Under the pieces are notes generated by a model. That model was not told the origin of the DNA. It searched no databases and saw nothing but the letters and a program-made list of their open reading frames with translations. Positions 7,937-15,567 of a DNA stretch of 64,000 nt are shown here, piece by piece. Each line of letters begins with the position of its first letter. Positions within the stretch are counted from its first letter, which is position 1. Made by a program: the position numbers and the translations under genes. Origin of the DNA: Rikenellaceae bacterium (GTDB taxonomy: Bacteria; Bacteroidota; Bacteroidia; Bacteroidales; Rikenellaceae); contig SUZR01000005.1 in assembly GCA_015059845.1 (NCBI GenBank), positions 106,268 through 170,267 of the forward strand, given 5' to 3'.

Positions 7937-10720
7937 TTACAACTCCTTAACACGTACGTGGCGGTACTTGATACCCTCGCCGTGACCGAGGAAACCGATG
8001 TGACCCTTCTTGTTGAACAAGCCAGGGTGGTTACGACCATCAACGGTGTAGGGGTTCTTGTTGCTGCCATCGGGAGCAACGTTGTGACCCTTTGTAGCCT
8101 TGCGGATGTTACCATCTACGATAACCTGACCATCAACGATAACGGTGATGCGGTCACCCTTAGCGCGAATCTCCTCGCTGTGCCACTCGCCCAGCGCACC
8201 CCACTTGATACGCTTTGCGGGGATGATACCATATACTGAGCCGTGTACCTGATGCTCCTTCAAATTCTTATAGATAGGTGAGTCGTGGTGCAACACCTGC
8301 AACTCCATACCGTGGTAAGCAGCATCAACACCCATAGGTGTGCGGATACCAACACCATTGTTCACGCCATCGCGGTCGAAGCAGAACTCAAAGCGAAGAA
8401 CGAAGTCTGCATACTCCTTCTTTGTATAGAGGTTACCTGTTGTGCCGTAAGATGCAGTTACATACATATAACCATCAACGGGCTGGTAAGCCTCCAGGTT
8501 GCCTGTCCACGCATCCATATTCTGGCCATCGAACAACAACTCAAAGCCCTCGGCCTTCTCCTCTGCGCTCAACTCAGTGATGATTGAGTGTGACTCGCGA
8601 GCCTTGTTCTCAGAGATAAACTTCTCGATATCCTTACGCTTGTAAACAGCGTCACCGTCGTTCAACGTTGCAGATACCTTCTCCAAGAGAGCCTTAACCT
8701 CAGCTGAGTAGAACTCGGGGTGCTTGGTAGCAATCTCCAATACGGTGTTAGCTGCAGCCTGTGCAGTCTCGGCGTTGTCCATATACTCCGAAGCCAACAT
8801 CATAGCCTGGTAGTTCTGTGTAGCAGAGAGAGCTGACAAAGCCTGATTCTTATACTTGAGTGCGGGGTTAGTCTCCAACGCCTTGCGGTAGTTCATATAC
8901 TTCTGGTCGTTGTTAAGATTAGACGCACCTGTCAAAGCGATATAACGTGCAATAGCCTTATCCTTGAGCTCAGCGTTAGCAGTAGCCTCCAGCAGAGTAG
9001 GCAGTACGCTTGCATCATTCAAAGCGCAAAGACCCTCGAATGCTGACTTCTGAGCCTCGCCTGTAGATGACTTGTAACCCTCAATGATGGGAGCCACAGC
9101 CTCCTTAGCGCCTGTTGCAGCCAATACGGGGTAGTAGATGTGCTTCTTCGCGCCAGCCTTAGCCATACGCTCCTGAATCATCTTTGCCTGCTCGGCTGCG
9201 GGCTTGTTCTGGATAGCCTTAATGATAGCCTCATTCATAGGCTTACCCTGCTCGAAGAGGTTGCACAATGCGTTGAAGTTCTTCTCTGTAGCGTTGGTTG
9301 TAAGTGCGGGGATAGCTGAGTCGTCACCACCGTTGTCAACCCATACCAACACCTTAGATGCAGCTGCGGGGATACGACGCTTGGTGAGTACCTGCTTAGA
9401 GATAGCGCGAGCGTGTGAGTTGATATCCATCACGCGAACGAGCTCATCGTTGATAGAGCCGTTGAATGAGAGCAAGCCCTTCACCAAAGCTGCGTCAACA
9501 ACCTCGTTTGCCTCACCATTCTCTACGCGGTTAACCAGAGCCTTAAGAGCCTGCTCGCCACCAATCTTCGATGCAGCAGCGATAGCAGCGCAAGCAACAT
9601 CGTCGTTTGAGCTGGCAACATAGGGAGCTACCTTAGCAATCTGCGATGCAGCGTGCTGTGCGCCCAACCAGTTCAAGATGTCAACCTTAGCCACGTCAGC
9701 AGCCTTGGCCAGCTGACCAGCAACGGCAGCGTAGGTGTTATCGTCAGCATAAGCCTCCGACAGACGCATAGCACCATAGCGGTACTCGCGGCAGTCGTCA
9801 GCGAGAGCCTTCACTACCAGCGGAGTGGTAGCAGCGCCCTTCATCTGCACCAATAAATCCAACCCTGCAAGACGAACGTTTGACTTCTGGAACTTCATCA
9901 TCTTCTTAGCCTCCTTCTCAACGAGTTTGGGCTCGTGCTTCATAAGGTGACCGTTCAAGAGTGTGAGGTATGCACCGTAAGCGTCAGTAGGCTCAAATGT
10001 ATAGCCAACAGCCTTAGCAGCAGCGCTCAACACCTTAGCAGCGTCAGCACCACCCCACGCACCGAGTGCGAGGTAAATCTGAGTCTTAAGCTCGGGAGTA
10101 GCACCCTGCAACCAAGAGATAACGATAGGCTCTGCATCGTGGAAGTGATGCTTGTATGATGCAATCTGTGCCAACAAAACCTTGCTTACGCCGTTCTGTG
10201 CCTGATTCTTCATCAACTCATATACAACGGGCTCCGAGCCGTGGATAGCAGCCAAAGCGCGTGCTGCGAAGTTACCCTGATACTGGTCCTTCAGATAGCC
10301 TGCATAGAACTCTGCATCCTCAGCCGTAGCACAAATCTGCAAAGCAGTCATCAAGAATGCCTTGTTGGGGTTGTCCGTAGTCTTCTCGATAGCGGCCTTC
10401 AAGCCTGCGCGTACAGCGTCACGCTGTGCAGCGCCATCCTTCGACACGTATGAAGCAACACCGTTTACGGCATACTCAACAGCCGAGTTGTTTACGCCCT
10501 CAGCCATAGGTGAAAGCATCAAAGCCAGCTGCTCGATGCCCTCAGCACCTGTTGAAGCGAGCTCGGCCATAACCTGATTATATGTTGCGGGCAACTCGGC
10601 CGGAAGCTGAGCCAAAGCGTCAGCTACGATGGTCGAGGTTGCGCGACCGCGTGCATCCTGAGCGTTAACTGCCGCAAGGGGCATCAACATCAGGGCGATA
10701 AATAAAAATATTCTTTTCAT
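7937..10720 (-). CDS. Secreted HEAT-like repeat protein with C-terminal DUF1080 (3-keto-disaccharide hydrolase) domain
   Basis: The 927-residue product has a signal peptide (AVNAQDA). Residues about 25-690 are Ala/Leu-rich paired helices of HEAT/armadillo character, with repeated patterns such as LVVKALADDCREYRYGA. The last ~215 residues form a PF06439 domain: FELLFDGQNMDAWTG, then NNGVGIRTP, YHGMELQVLHHD, GSVYGIIPA and GHIGFLGHGEGIKYRHVRV. PF06439 members hydrolyse 3-keto-glycosides. It follows a Gfo/Idh/MocA gene by 23 bases; that family can make the 3-keto sugar, so oxidation and cleavage may be linked. The long repeat region may bind protein or glycan. Its exact substrate is inferred, not shown. 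Confidence 0.82.
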   Translation of the reverse strand: MKRIFLFIALMLMPLAAVNAQDARGRATSTIVADALAQLPAELPATYNQVMAELASTGAEGIEQLALMLSPMAEGVNNSAVEYAVNGVASYVSKDGAAQRDAVRAGLKAAIEKTTDNPNKAFLMTALQICATAEDAEFYAGYLKDQYQGNFAARALAAIHGSEPVVYELMKNQAQNGVSKVLLAQIASYKHHFHDAEPIVISWLQGATPELKTQIYLALGAWGGADAAKVLSAAAKAVGYTFEPTDAYGAYLTLLNGHLMKHEPKLVEKEAKKMMKFQKSNVRLAGLDLLVQMKGAATTPLVVKALADDCREYRYGAMRLSEAYADDNTYAAVAGQLAKAADVAKVDILNWLGAQHAASQIAKVAPYVASSNDDVACAAIAAASKIGGEQALKALVNRVENGEANEVVDAALVKGLLSFNGSINDELVRVMDINSHARAISKQVLTKRRIPAAASKVLVWVDNGGDDSAIPALTTNATEKNFNALCNLFEQGKPMNEAIIKAIQNKPAAEQAKMIQERMAKAGAKKHIYYPVLAATGAKEAVAPIIEGYKSSTGEAQKSAFEGLCALNDASVLPTLLEATANAELKDKAIARYIALTGASNLNNDQKYMNYRKALETNPALKYKNQALSALSATQNYQAMMLASEYMDNAETAQAAANTVLEIATKHPEFYSAEVKALLEKVSATLNDGDAVYKRKDIEKFISENKARESHSIITELSAEEKAEGFELLFDGQNMDAWTGNLEAYQPVDGYMYVTASYGTTGNLYTKKEYADFVLRFEFCFDRDGVNNGVGIRTPMGVDAAYHGMELQVLHHDSPIYKNLKEHQVHGSVYGIIPAKRIKWGALGEWHSEEIRAKGDRITVIVDGQVIVDGNIRKATKGHNVAPDGSNKNPYTVDGRNHPGLFNKKGHIGFLGHGEGIKYRHVRVKEL

Positions 10721-10743
10721 CGTTAGTTACTCTTTAGGGTTAA

Positions 10744-12039
10744 TTAGATTTTCCAGGGAGCGCGCATAGGCTGGTCAATCAACGCATTTGCGGCCTCGTC
10801 GTTAATGAACTGCAACTTCACGGGGTCGAACTCCAGCGTGCGGTTCAAGCGCAATGCGCAAAGACCCATATTCACGATGGTAGCCGAGCGGAAGCCGTTA
10901 ATCTCGTTAAGAGCAAACTTCTCGCGGTTGTGGATACACTTGATGAAGTCTGTATTCTGCGGCTCGGGATCGGGCAACTCCGAGAGGATGTCCATAATGT
11001 TGTGTGCAGGCTGACCATTGAGCTCGCAACGGAAGCCCTGATATACCTTACCGTTAGGACCCTCGATGTAGGGAGCTGTGGGGTCGCCGTGCTGCTCACC
11101 CTGAAGGATAATCTGGCAACCATCATCGTAAGTATAGACAATCTTACGCCAAGTACCGATAGCGTCGTGGTGCTGCTGGGGAGCGTCAACCTCAACCTTG
11201 ATGGGAGAGGTACCATCCTTACCCAGGATATACTGTACGGGGTCGATGTAGTGCTGACCCATATCGCCAAGACCACCACCATCGTAATCCCAGTAACCAC
11301 GGAAGGTCTGGTGAGTACGGTGTTCGTTGTAGGGCTTGTAAGGTGCCGGGCCCAACCACAAATCGTAATCCAGATTCTTGGGTATAGGCTGCTCAACAAG
11401 GTTCTCCTTACCTACCCAGAAGAACTTCCAGTTGAAACCAGTGTAACCAGAGATGGTAACCTTCAAAGGCCAACCCAATACGCCGCTGTCAACCAGCTTC
11501 TTCAAAGGCTCAACCGTTGTACCCAAGCCGTAGAATGTATCCTTGAAACGGAACCAGGTGTTCAGACGGAAGATACGGCCATTCTGGCGTACAGCCTCCA
11601 TAACCTTCTTACCCTCGCCGATGGTACGTGTCATAGGCTTCTCGCACCAGATATCCTTACCAGCCTTGGCAGCCTCAACGGCCATAATACCGTGCCAGTG
11701 GGGAGGAGTTGCGATGTGTACAACGTCCACGTTGGGGTCGTTGATAAGGTCGCGGTAGAGGTGATAACCCTTCACCTCCTCGTTCAGGCGCTCCTTAGAG
11801 AGGCGAACGCCCTTCTCCAGATGGTTGTCGTCGCAGTCACAAACAGCTACCAGACGGCACTGCTCGTTGCTTGAGAAGTGATTGGCGCTGAAGCCGATAC
11901 CACCCATACCGATGATACCCTTTGTCAGCTGGTCGTTGGGTGCAATGTGACCCGGACCTCCAAGAACACGGCGCGGGATGATCGTCAATGCGGCCAAACC
12001 ACCCATAGTCTTGAGAAAATCTTTTCTGTTAATTGCCAT
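10744..12039 (-). CDS. Gfo/Idh/MocA family oxidoreductase, exported
   Basis: The protein has 431 residues. It starts with a Tat-like leader (NRKDFLKTMGGLAALTI; note RK where RR is usual), then the Rossmann motif IGMGGIG, the ATPPHWHG segment, and the CEKPMT motif with the catalytic Lys. The C-terminal alpha/beta region includes GGGLGDMGQHYIDP, where the His is typical of the family. Such enzymes oxidise or reduce sugars with bound NAD(P). It is the first gene of a two-gene operon with the DUF1080 protein. A 3-keto-glycoside pathway is a good inference from family knowledge. Confidence 0.87.
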   Translation of the reverse strand: MAINRKDFLKTMGGLAALTIIPRRVLGGPGHIAPNDQLTKGIIGMGGIGFSANHFSSNEQCRLVAVCDCDDNHLEKGVRLSKERLNEEVKGYHLYRDLINDPNVDVVHIATPPHWHGIMAVEAAKAGKDIWCEKPMTRTIGEGKKVMEAVRQNGRIFRLNTWFRFKDTFYGLGTTVEPLKKLVDSGVLGWPLKVTISGYTGFNWKFFWVGKENLVEQPIPKNLDYDLWLGPAPYKPYNEHRTHQTFRGYWDYDGGGLGDMGQHYIDPVQYILGKDGTSPIKVEVDAPQQHHDAIGTWRKIVYTYDDGCQIILQGEQHGDPTAPYIEGPNGKVYQGFRCELNGQPAHNIMDILSELPDPEPQNTDFIKCIHNREKFALNEINGFRSATIVNMGLCALRLNRTLEFDPVKLQFINDEAANALIDQPMRAPWKI

Positions 12040-12095
12040 AATTGTTTATTTTAGTTAGTTGTTTTAACTTTCGTTTCGTAACGATATTTACTCTT

Positions 12096-12126
12096 CAAAG
12101 TTACTTTATTATTTTGAAACAGCAAA
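12096..12126 (-). promoter_or_regulatory. Promoter of the Gfo/Idh/MocA-DUF1080 operon
   Basis: On the minus strand TTTG (12126-12123) and TAACTTTG (12103-12096) are 19 bases apart, matching the Bacteroidetes consensus. The leader to the ATG at 12039 is about 50 bases. Confidence 0.72.
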
Positions 12127-12205
12127 ATTTTATACGTAGTATAATCATAATTTGATAGCAAATACGTTATTTATGTACTGAAAACGATTTGGGCGTGCGT
12201 TTCGT

Positions 12206-12237
12206 CTTGACAATTTACGACAAAATATATATCTTTG
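12206..12237 (+). promoter_or_regulatory. Promoter of the uxu pair
   Basis: CTTG (12206-12209), 20 bases, then TATCTTTG (12230-12237). The -7 is good and the -33 has one mismatch. It lies 42 bases before the uxuB-like start. Confidence 0.55.
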
Positions 12238-12279
12238 TTAAAATTCGCAGTAGAATAAAAACCTAAAATAACCTTAGAT

Positions 12280-13092
12280 ATGAAAGATTTATTTAGCGTC
12301 AAAGAGCGCGTTATCGTCATCACGGGTGCTACGGGTATCCTCGGCTCGTCGATGGTTGAGCACTTTGCCGAGCAAGGCGCAAAGGTGGTCATCTTGGGCC
12401 GTAACCGCGAGGCGGGTACTCGCCTTGAGCGAGAGGCTAAGGCCAATGGAGGCGAGGCACTCTTTCTGGAGTGTAACGTATTGGACAAGGAGTCGTTAGA
12501 GCGTTGTTACGAGGCCATTATGGCTGCATACGGACGCATCGACGTGCTGATTAACGGCGCAGGTGGTAATCAGGCTGCCGCAACCGTTCCGCCCGATAAG
12601 ACCATCTTCGATTTGGATGTGGATGCCGTGAAGCAGGTTGTTGACCTCAATCTCTTCGGCACAATCCTGCCCACGATGATTTTCGTGAAGGCAATGGTTG
12701 CACAGGGCGGCGGCTCGATTATCAACATTGCCTCGGAGGCGGCTCTGCGTCCGCTGACACGCGTTGCGGGCTATGGCGTTGCGAAGGCTGCCGTTATTAA
12801 TTGGACAAAATATATGTGTGGCGAGCTGGCTACGAAGTTTGGCGAGGGATTTCGTGTGAATGCCGTAGCTCCGGGCTTCCTGCTCACCAACCAGAACAGA
12901 GATTTGTTGACCAACCCCGATGGCTCGCTCACGCCGCGTGCCGAGACCATCATCGCACACACGCCCTACAAGCGTTTCGGTGAGCCCGAGGAGCTGCTCG
13001 GCACGTTGCAGTGGCTGGCGTCGGACGCCTCGAAGTTTGTGACGGGCACGCTGACCGTAGTGGATGGCGGATTTGATGCATTCTCAATCTAA
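12280..13092 (+). CDS. uxuB: D-mannonate oxidoreductase / fructuronate reductase, SDR type
   Basis: This 270-residue SDR reduces D-fructuronate to D-mannonate with NADH in hexuronate breakdown. It shows the cofactor motif TGATGILG (residues 13-20), INGAGGNQ in place of NNAG, which is a mark of the fructuronate-reductase branch of the SDRs, the catalytic Ser in NIASEAA, and YGVAK for Tyr/Lys. The insert following INGAGGNQ and the longer length also fit. The next gene is mannonate dehydratase, the next step in the pathway, which supports the call strongly. A stem-loop separates the two genes. Confidence 0.85.
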   Translation: MKDLFSVKERVIVITGATGILGSSMVEHFAEQGAKVVILGRNREAGTRLEREAKANGGEALFLECNVLDKESLERCYEAIMAAYGRIDVLINGAGGNQAAATVPPDKTIFDLDVDAVKQVVDLNLFGTILPTMIFVKAMVAQGGGSIINIASEAALRPLTRVAGYGVAKAAVINWTKYMCGELATKFGEGFRVNAVAPGFLLTNQNRDLLTNPDGSLTPRAETIIAHTPYKRFGEPEELLGTLQWLASDASKFVTGTLTVVDGGFDAFSI

Positions 13093-13102
13093 ATATTGGA
13101 AG

Positions 13103-13138
13103 ATTCCCATCGCCGAGCCTTATGGCTCGTCGGGGAAT
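13103..13138 (+). other. Stem-loop between uxuB-like gene and uxuA
   Basis: ATTCCC(CGAGCC) pairs with (GGCTCG)GGGGAAT across a TTAT tetraloop, with a small internal mismatch. There is a T-run shortly after (13146-13151), so it may act as a partial terminator or mRNA stabiliser that sets the uxuB:uxuA ratio. Confidence 0.6.
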
Positions 13139-13158
13139 GACGTAATTTTTTTGGAATT

Positions 13159-14331
13159 ATGATACTTTGTACACAATCGTGGCGTTGGTACGGGCCTAAT
13201 GACCCCGTCACGCTAAGTAACATACGTCAGGCGGGAGCAACCGATATCGTACACGCCCTGCACCACATCCCCAATGGCGAGGTGTGGACGGTGGAGGAGA
13301 TTCGCAAGCGTCAGCAGATGATAGCCGATGCGGGCCTAAGGTGGAGTGTTGTGGAGAGCGTTCCCGTACACGAACACATCAAGACGCAGGAGGGTGATTA
13401 TCAGCTCTATATCGACAACTACAAGCAGTCGATTCGCAACCTTGCCGAGTGCGGTATTCACTGCATCACCTACAACTTTATGCCCGTTCTGGACTGGACA
13501 CGCACCGACCTCGCATACGAGGTAGAGGATGGCTCGCGTGCGCTGCGTTTCGAGCGTGCTGCATTTATGGCCTTCGACCTCCATATCTTGCGCCGCCCTG
13601 CGGCCGAGGCGGAGTACTCGGACAAGGATAAGGCCATTGCCAAGGCTCGCTATGAGAGTATGAGCGAGGAGGAGCGTGAGCGTCTGACACGCAATATGAT
13701 AGCTGGACTACCTGGCTCGGAGGAGAGCTTCACCGTCGAGCAGTTCCAGCAGGCTCTGGACCGCTACAAGGATATTGACGCCGAGCGTCTGCGTGCCAAC
13801 TTGATTTACTTCCTACGGGAGGTGTGCCCCGTGGCTGATGAGTGCGGCTCGGAGATGGTCATCCACCCCGACGACCCTCCCTACCCTATCCTGGGTCTGC
13901 CGCGCATAATGTCAACGGCCGAGGATTTCCGCCGCTTGATAGAGGCTGTGCCTAACCGCTCGAATGGTCTGTGCCTATGTACAGGCTCGTTTGGTGTGAG
14001 GGGCGATAACGACCTGCCCGCAATGATGCACGAGTTTGGCGACAGAGTAGGTTTTGTGCATCTGCGTTCTACGCGCCGCGACGAGGATGGCAACTTCCAG
14101 GAGGACAACCATTTGGAGGGCGATGTGCCGATGTATGAAGTGATGAAGGTCTTCCTTGAGATTCAGCAGCAGCAGGGTCGCAGCATACCGATGCGTCCCG
14201 ACCACGGACATCAGATGTGTGACGACCTGAATCGCAAATCCAACCCCGGCTATTCTTGCTACGGCCGTATGCGAGGCTTAGCCGAGTTACGCGGCTTGGA
14301 GATGGGAATTGCGTATTCGATTTATAAATAA
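13159..14331 (+). CDS. uxuA: Mannonate dehydratase
   Basis: The 390-residue enzyme dehydrates D-mannonate to 2-keto-3-deoxy-D-gluconate in the cytoplasm. Family features are the TIM-barrel start [29 protein letters not shown], the metal-site region [23 protein letters not shown], and the end [11 protein letters not shown] with metal-binding Asp/His. Length matches E. coli UxuA closely. It sits 66 bases after the uxuB-like gene. kdgK and eda homologs needed to finish the pathway are not in this window. Confidence 0.96.
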   Translation: MILCTQSWRWYGPNDPVTLSNIRQAGATDIVHALHHIPNGEVWTVEEIRKRQQMIADAGLRWSVVESVPVHEHIKTQEGDYQLYIDNYKQSIRNLAECGIHCITYNFMPVLDWTRTDLAYEVEDGSRALRFERAAFMAFDLHILRRPAAEAEYSDKDKAIAKARYESMSEEERERLTRNMIAGLPGSEESFTVEQFQQALDRYKDIDAERLRANLIYFLREVCPVADECGSEMVIHPDDPPYPILGLPRIMSTAEDFRRLIEAVPNRSNGLCLCTGSFGVRGDNDLPAMMHEFGDRVGFVHLRSTRRDEDGNFQEDNHLEGDVPMYEVMKVFLEIQQQQGRSIPMRPDHGHQMCDDLNRKSNPGYSCYGRMRGLAELRGLEMGIAYSIYK

Positions 14332-14360
14332 AAAAAGGGTGTCAGCCGACACCCTTTTTT
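14331..14360 (+). terminator. Terminator of the uxu pair
   Basis: GGGTGTC (14337-14343) pairs with GACACCC (14348-14354) around AGCC, followed by T6; an A-run precedes it, so it may also act on the minus strand. Confidence 0.92.
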
Positions 14361-14375
14361 ATTACATAAATATCT

Positions 14376-14500
14376 AATAAGTTGTATAACAAGAGCTATT
14401 TTGAAGCTGCTCGCCGACCGAAAAACCGCAGTTTACTAAAGCGTAAATGAGGTTTTGAGGGCAAGGCAGATGCCAAAAGAGCCTTGTTAGACGGCTTATT
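14376..14500 (-). repeat. Large imperfect palindrome, copy A (3' end of alpha/beta hydrolase gene)
   Basis: About 125 bases fold on themselves with bulges: AATAAG...TAACAAG...GCT.TTTTG on the left pairs with the right arm, and the tip is TTTAC-TAAAGC-GTAAA (14432-14447). The base of the stem overlaps the stop codon of the minus-strand hydrolase gene. The minus-strand sequence GGCTCTTTTGGCATCTGC is close to the matching part of copy B at 29861-29984. Confidence 0.6.
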
Positions 14501-15293
14501 TCAATACAAATTTGAGCAATGCCTCCGCGCACGCTTCAGGCTCCTCGATGAATCCCATATGGCCCGACTCCTCTAACCACGCAACCTGTGCCTGGGGATG
14601 ATTGGCGACAATCTCCTCGGCAACCTCCACGGGTATATATCCATCTTTTTTACCCAAGATAAAGAGTTGTGGCACAGCAGATTTGCGCAGCATTTCATTC
14701 TGGTCCACACGCTCCATCATACCGCCCAGCAGAGCCACAATGCCGTCATCCTCGGTGATATGCACGCACTCCGTCAAATCGTCAATATAGCTTCTCAGTC
14801 GGCGGCGATTCTGCTCGGCAAAGCCCGCCTCGGGAGCAACACGCGCCAGCGCATCCTTCTTACCTGCACGCACCAGAGCTATCTCGCGGCGGCGATTCTC
14901 GCGCTTAGCCTCCGTGTCGGGATTCGGCGTTGAGCTGAGCAACACCAACCCATCCAGCTGCTCGGGATAGCGGGCACAGAAGGCCAATGCAACATATCCA
15001 CCCATCGAGTGGCCCACCATCGTAACTCGCTCTATCTCCAACGATTTCAGCATCTGGTGCAACACATCGGCCACCATCTCCATCGTATGCACCTCACCCT
15101 TAACCTCCGAGATACCGTGGCCGGGGATATCGACCGTAATAACTCGCACCGAGGGGGTCAGCAGCGGCGCAAAATCATCCCACACGTACATCGATTCGAG
15201 ATATCCGTGCAGCAACACGACACACTTCTCGCCAACGCCCGAGTCGGCTATATGCAGGGCCGTAGAGCCGGCCATCAGAAATTTCTCCTTCAT
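14496..15293 (-). CDS. Alpha/beta fold hydrolase
   Basis: The 265-residue cytoplasmic protein has the oxyanion-hole motif LLHGYLES near residue 30, the nucleophile elbow GHSMGG (Ser about 95), a probable acid in [10 protein letters not shown], and the catalytic His in [11 protein letters not shown]. The cap region between strands 6 and 7 is helical. It resembles general carboxylesterases/epoxide-hydrolase-like enzymes, and its substrate cannot be named. It is monocistronic, divergent from tamL, and its stop codon lies in the base of a large hairpin. Confidence 0.82.
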   Translation of the reverse strand: MKEKFLMAGSTALHIADSGVGEKCVVLLHGYLESMYVWDDFAPLLTPSVRVITVDIPGHGISEVKGEVHTMEMVADVLHQMLKSLEIERVTMVGHSMGGYVALAFCARYPEQLDGLVLLSSTPNPDTEAKRENRRREIALVRAGKKDALARVAPEAGFAEQNRRRLRSYIDDLTECVHITEDDGIVALLGGMMERVDQNEMLRKSAVPQLFILGKKDGYIPVEVAEEIVANHPQAQVAWLEESGHMGFIEEPEACAEALLKFVLK

Positions 15294-15401
15294 AACATTA
15301 TGTTTTACACCTCAAAATTACGAAAAAAAAGAATATAACCGCACGAAGATAGATTTTTTCCGACTACGGCTCGGCGGAAAGTTATAGTAGAGAATAATTT
15401 A

Positions 15402-15433
15402 TTTGTTTCTCGCGCGAAATATTACTATTTTTG
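15402..15433 (+). promoter_or_regulatory. Promoter of tamL
   Basis: TTTG (15402-15405), 20 bases, TATTTTTG (15426-15433). The predicted transcript would carry a leader of about 128 bases that includes the hairpin at 15447-15538. Confidence 0.6.
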
Positions 15434-15446
15434 AGCATTAATTTGG

Positions 15447-15538
15447 GTTATTACGCCGCACAAGGAGTAAAGCGTGGCGCGATGGTACGATGTATGCGTC
15501 GTGCGGGAAGATGCAGACGCCAACGTAAGGCATATAAC
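15447..15538 (+). repeat. Imperfect palindrome in the tamL leader (copy D)
   Basis: GTTAT at 15447 pairs with ATAAC ending at 15538; inside, AGCGTGGCG pairs loosely with CGCCAACGT, and the tip includes ACGA...TCGT. Its right arm GCAGACGCCAACG resembles the right arms of copies A (GCAGATGCCAAAAG) and B (CAAGACGCCACAAC). Pairing is weaker than in the others. Confidence 0.45.
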
Positions 15539-15567
15539 AATTGGGGAACTACCATAAAACAATAGTA

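Noticed and set aside
10930..11874. 314-residue open frame opposite the Gfo/Idh/MocA gene
   Set aside because: Antisense shadow; the minus-strand protein has all family motifs.
15541..15567. TTG start for tamL nine codons upstream
   Set aside because: The ATG at 15568 gives a standard lipoprotein signal peptide; the extension would put polar residues ahead of it and overlaps the base of the leader region.
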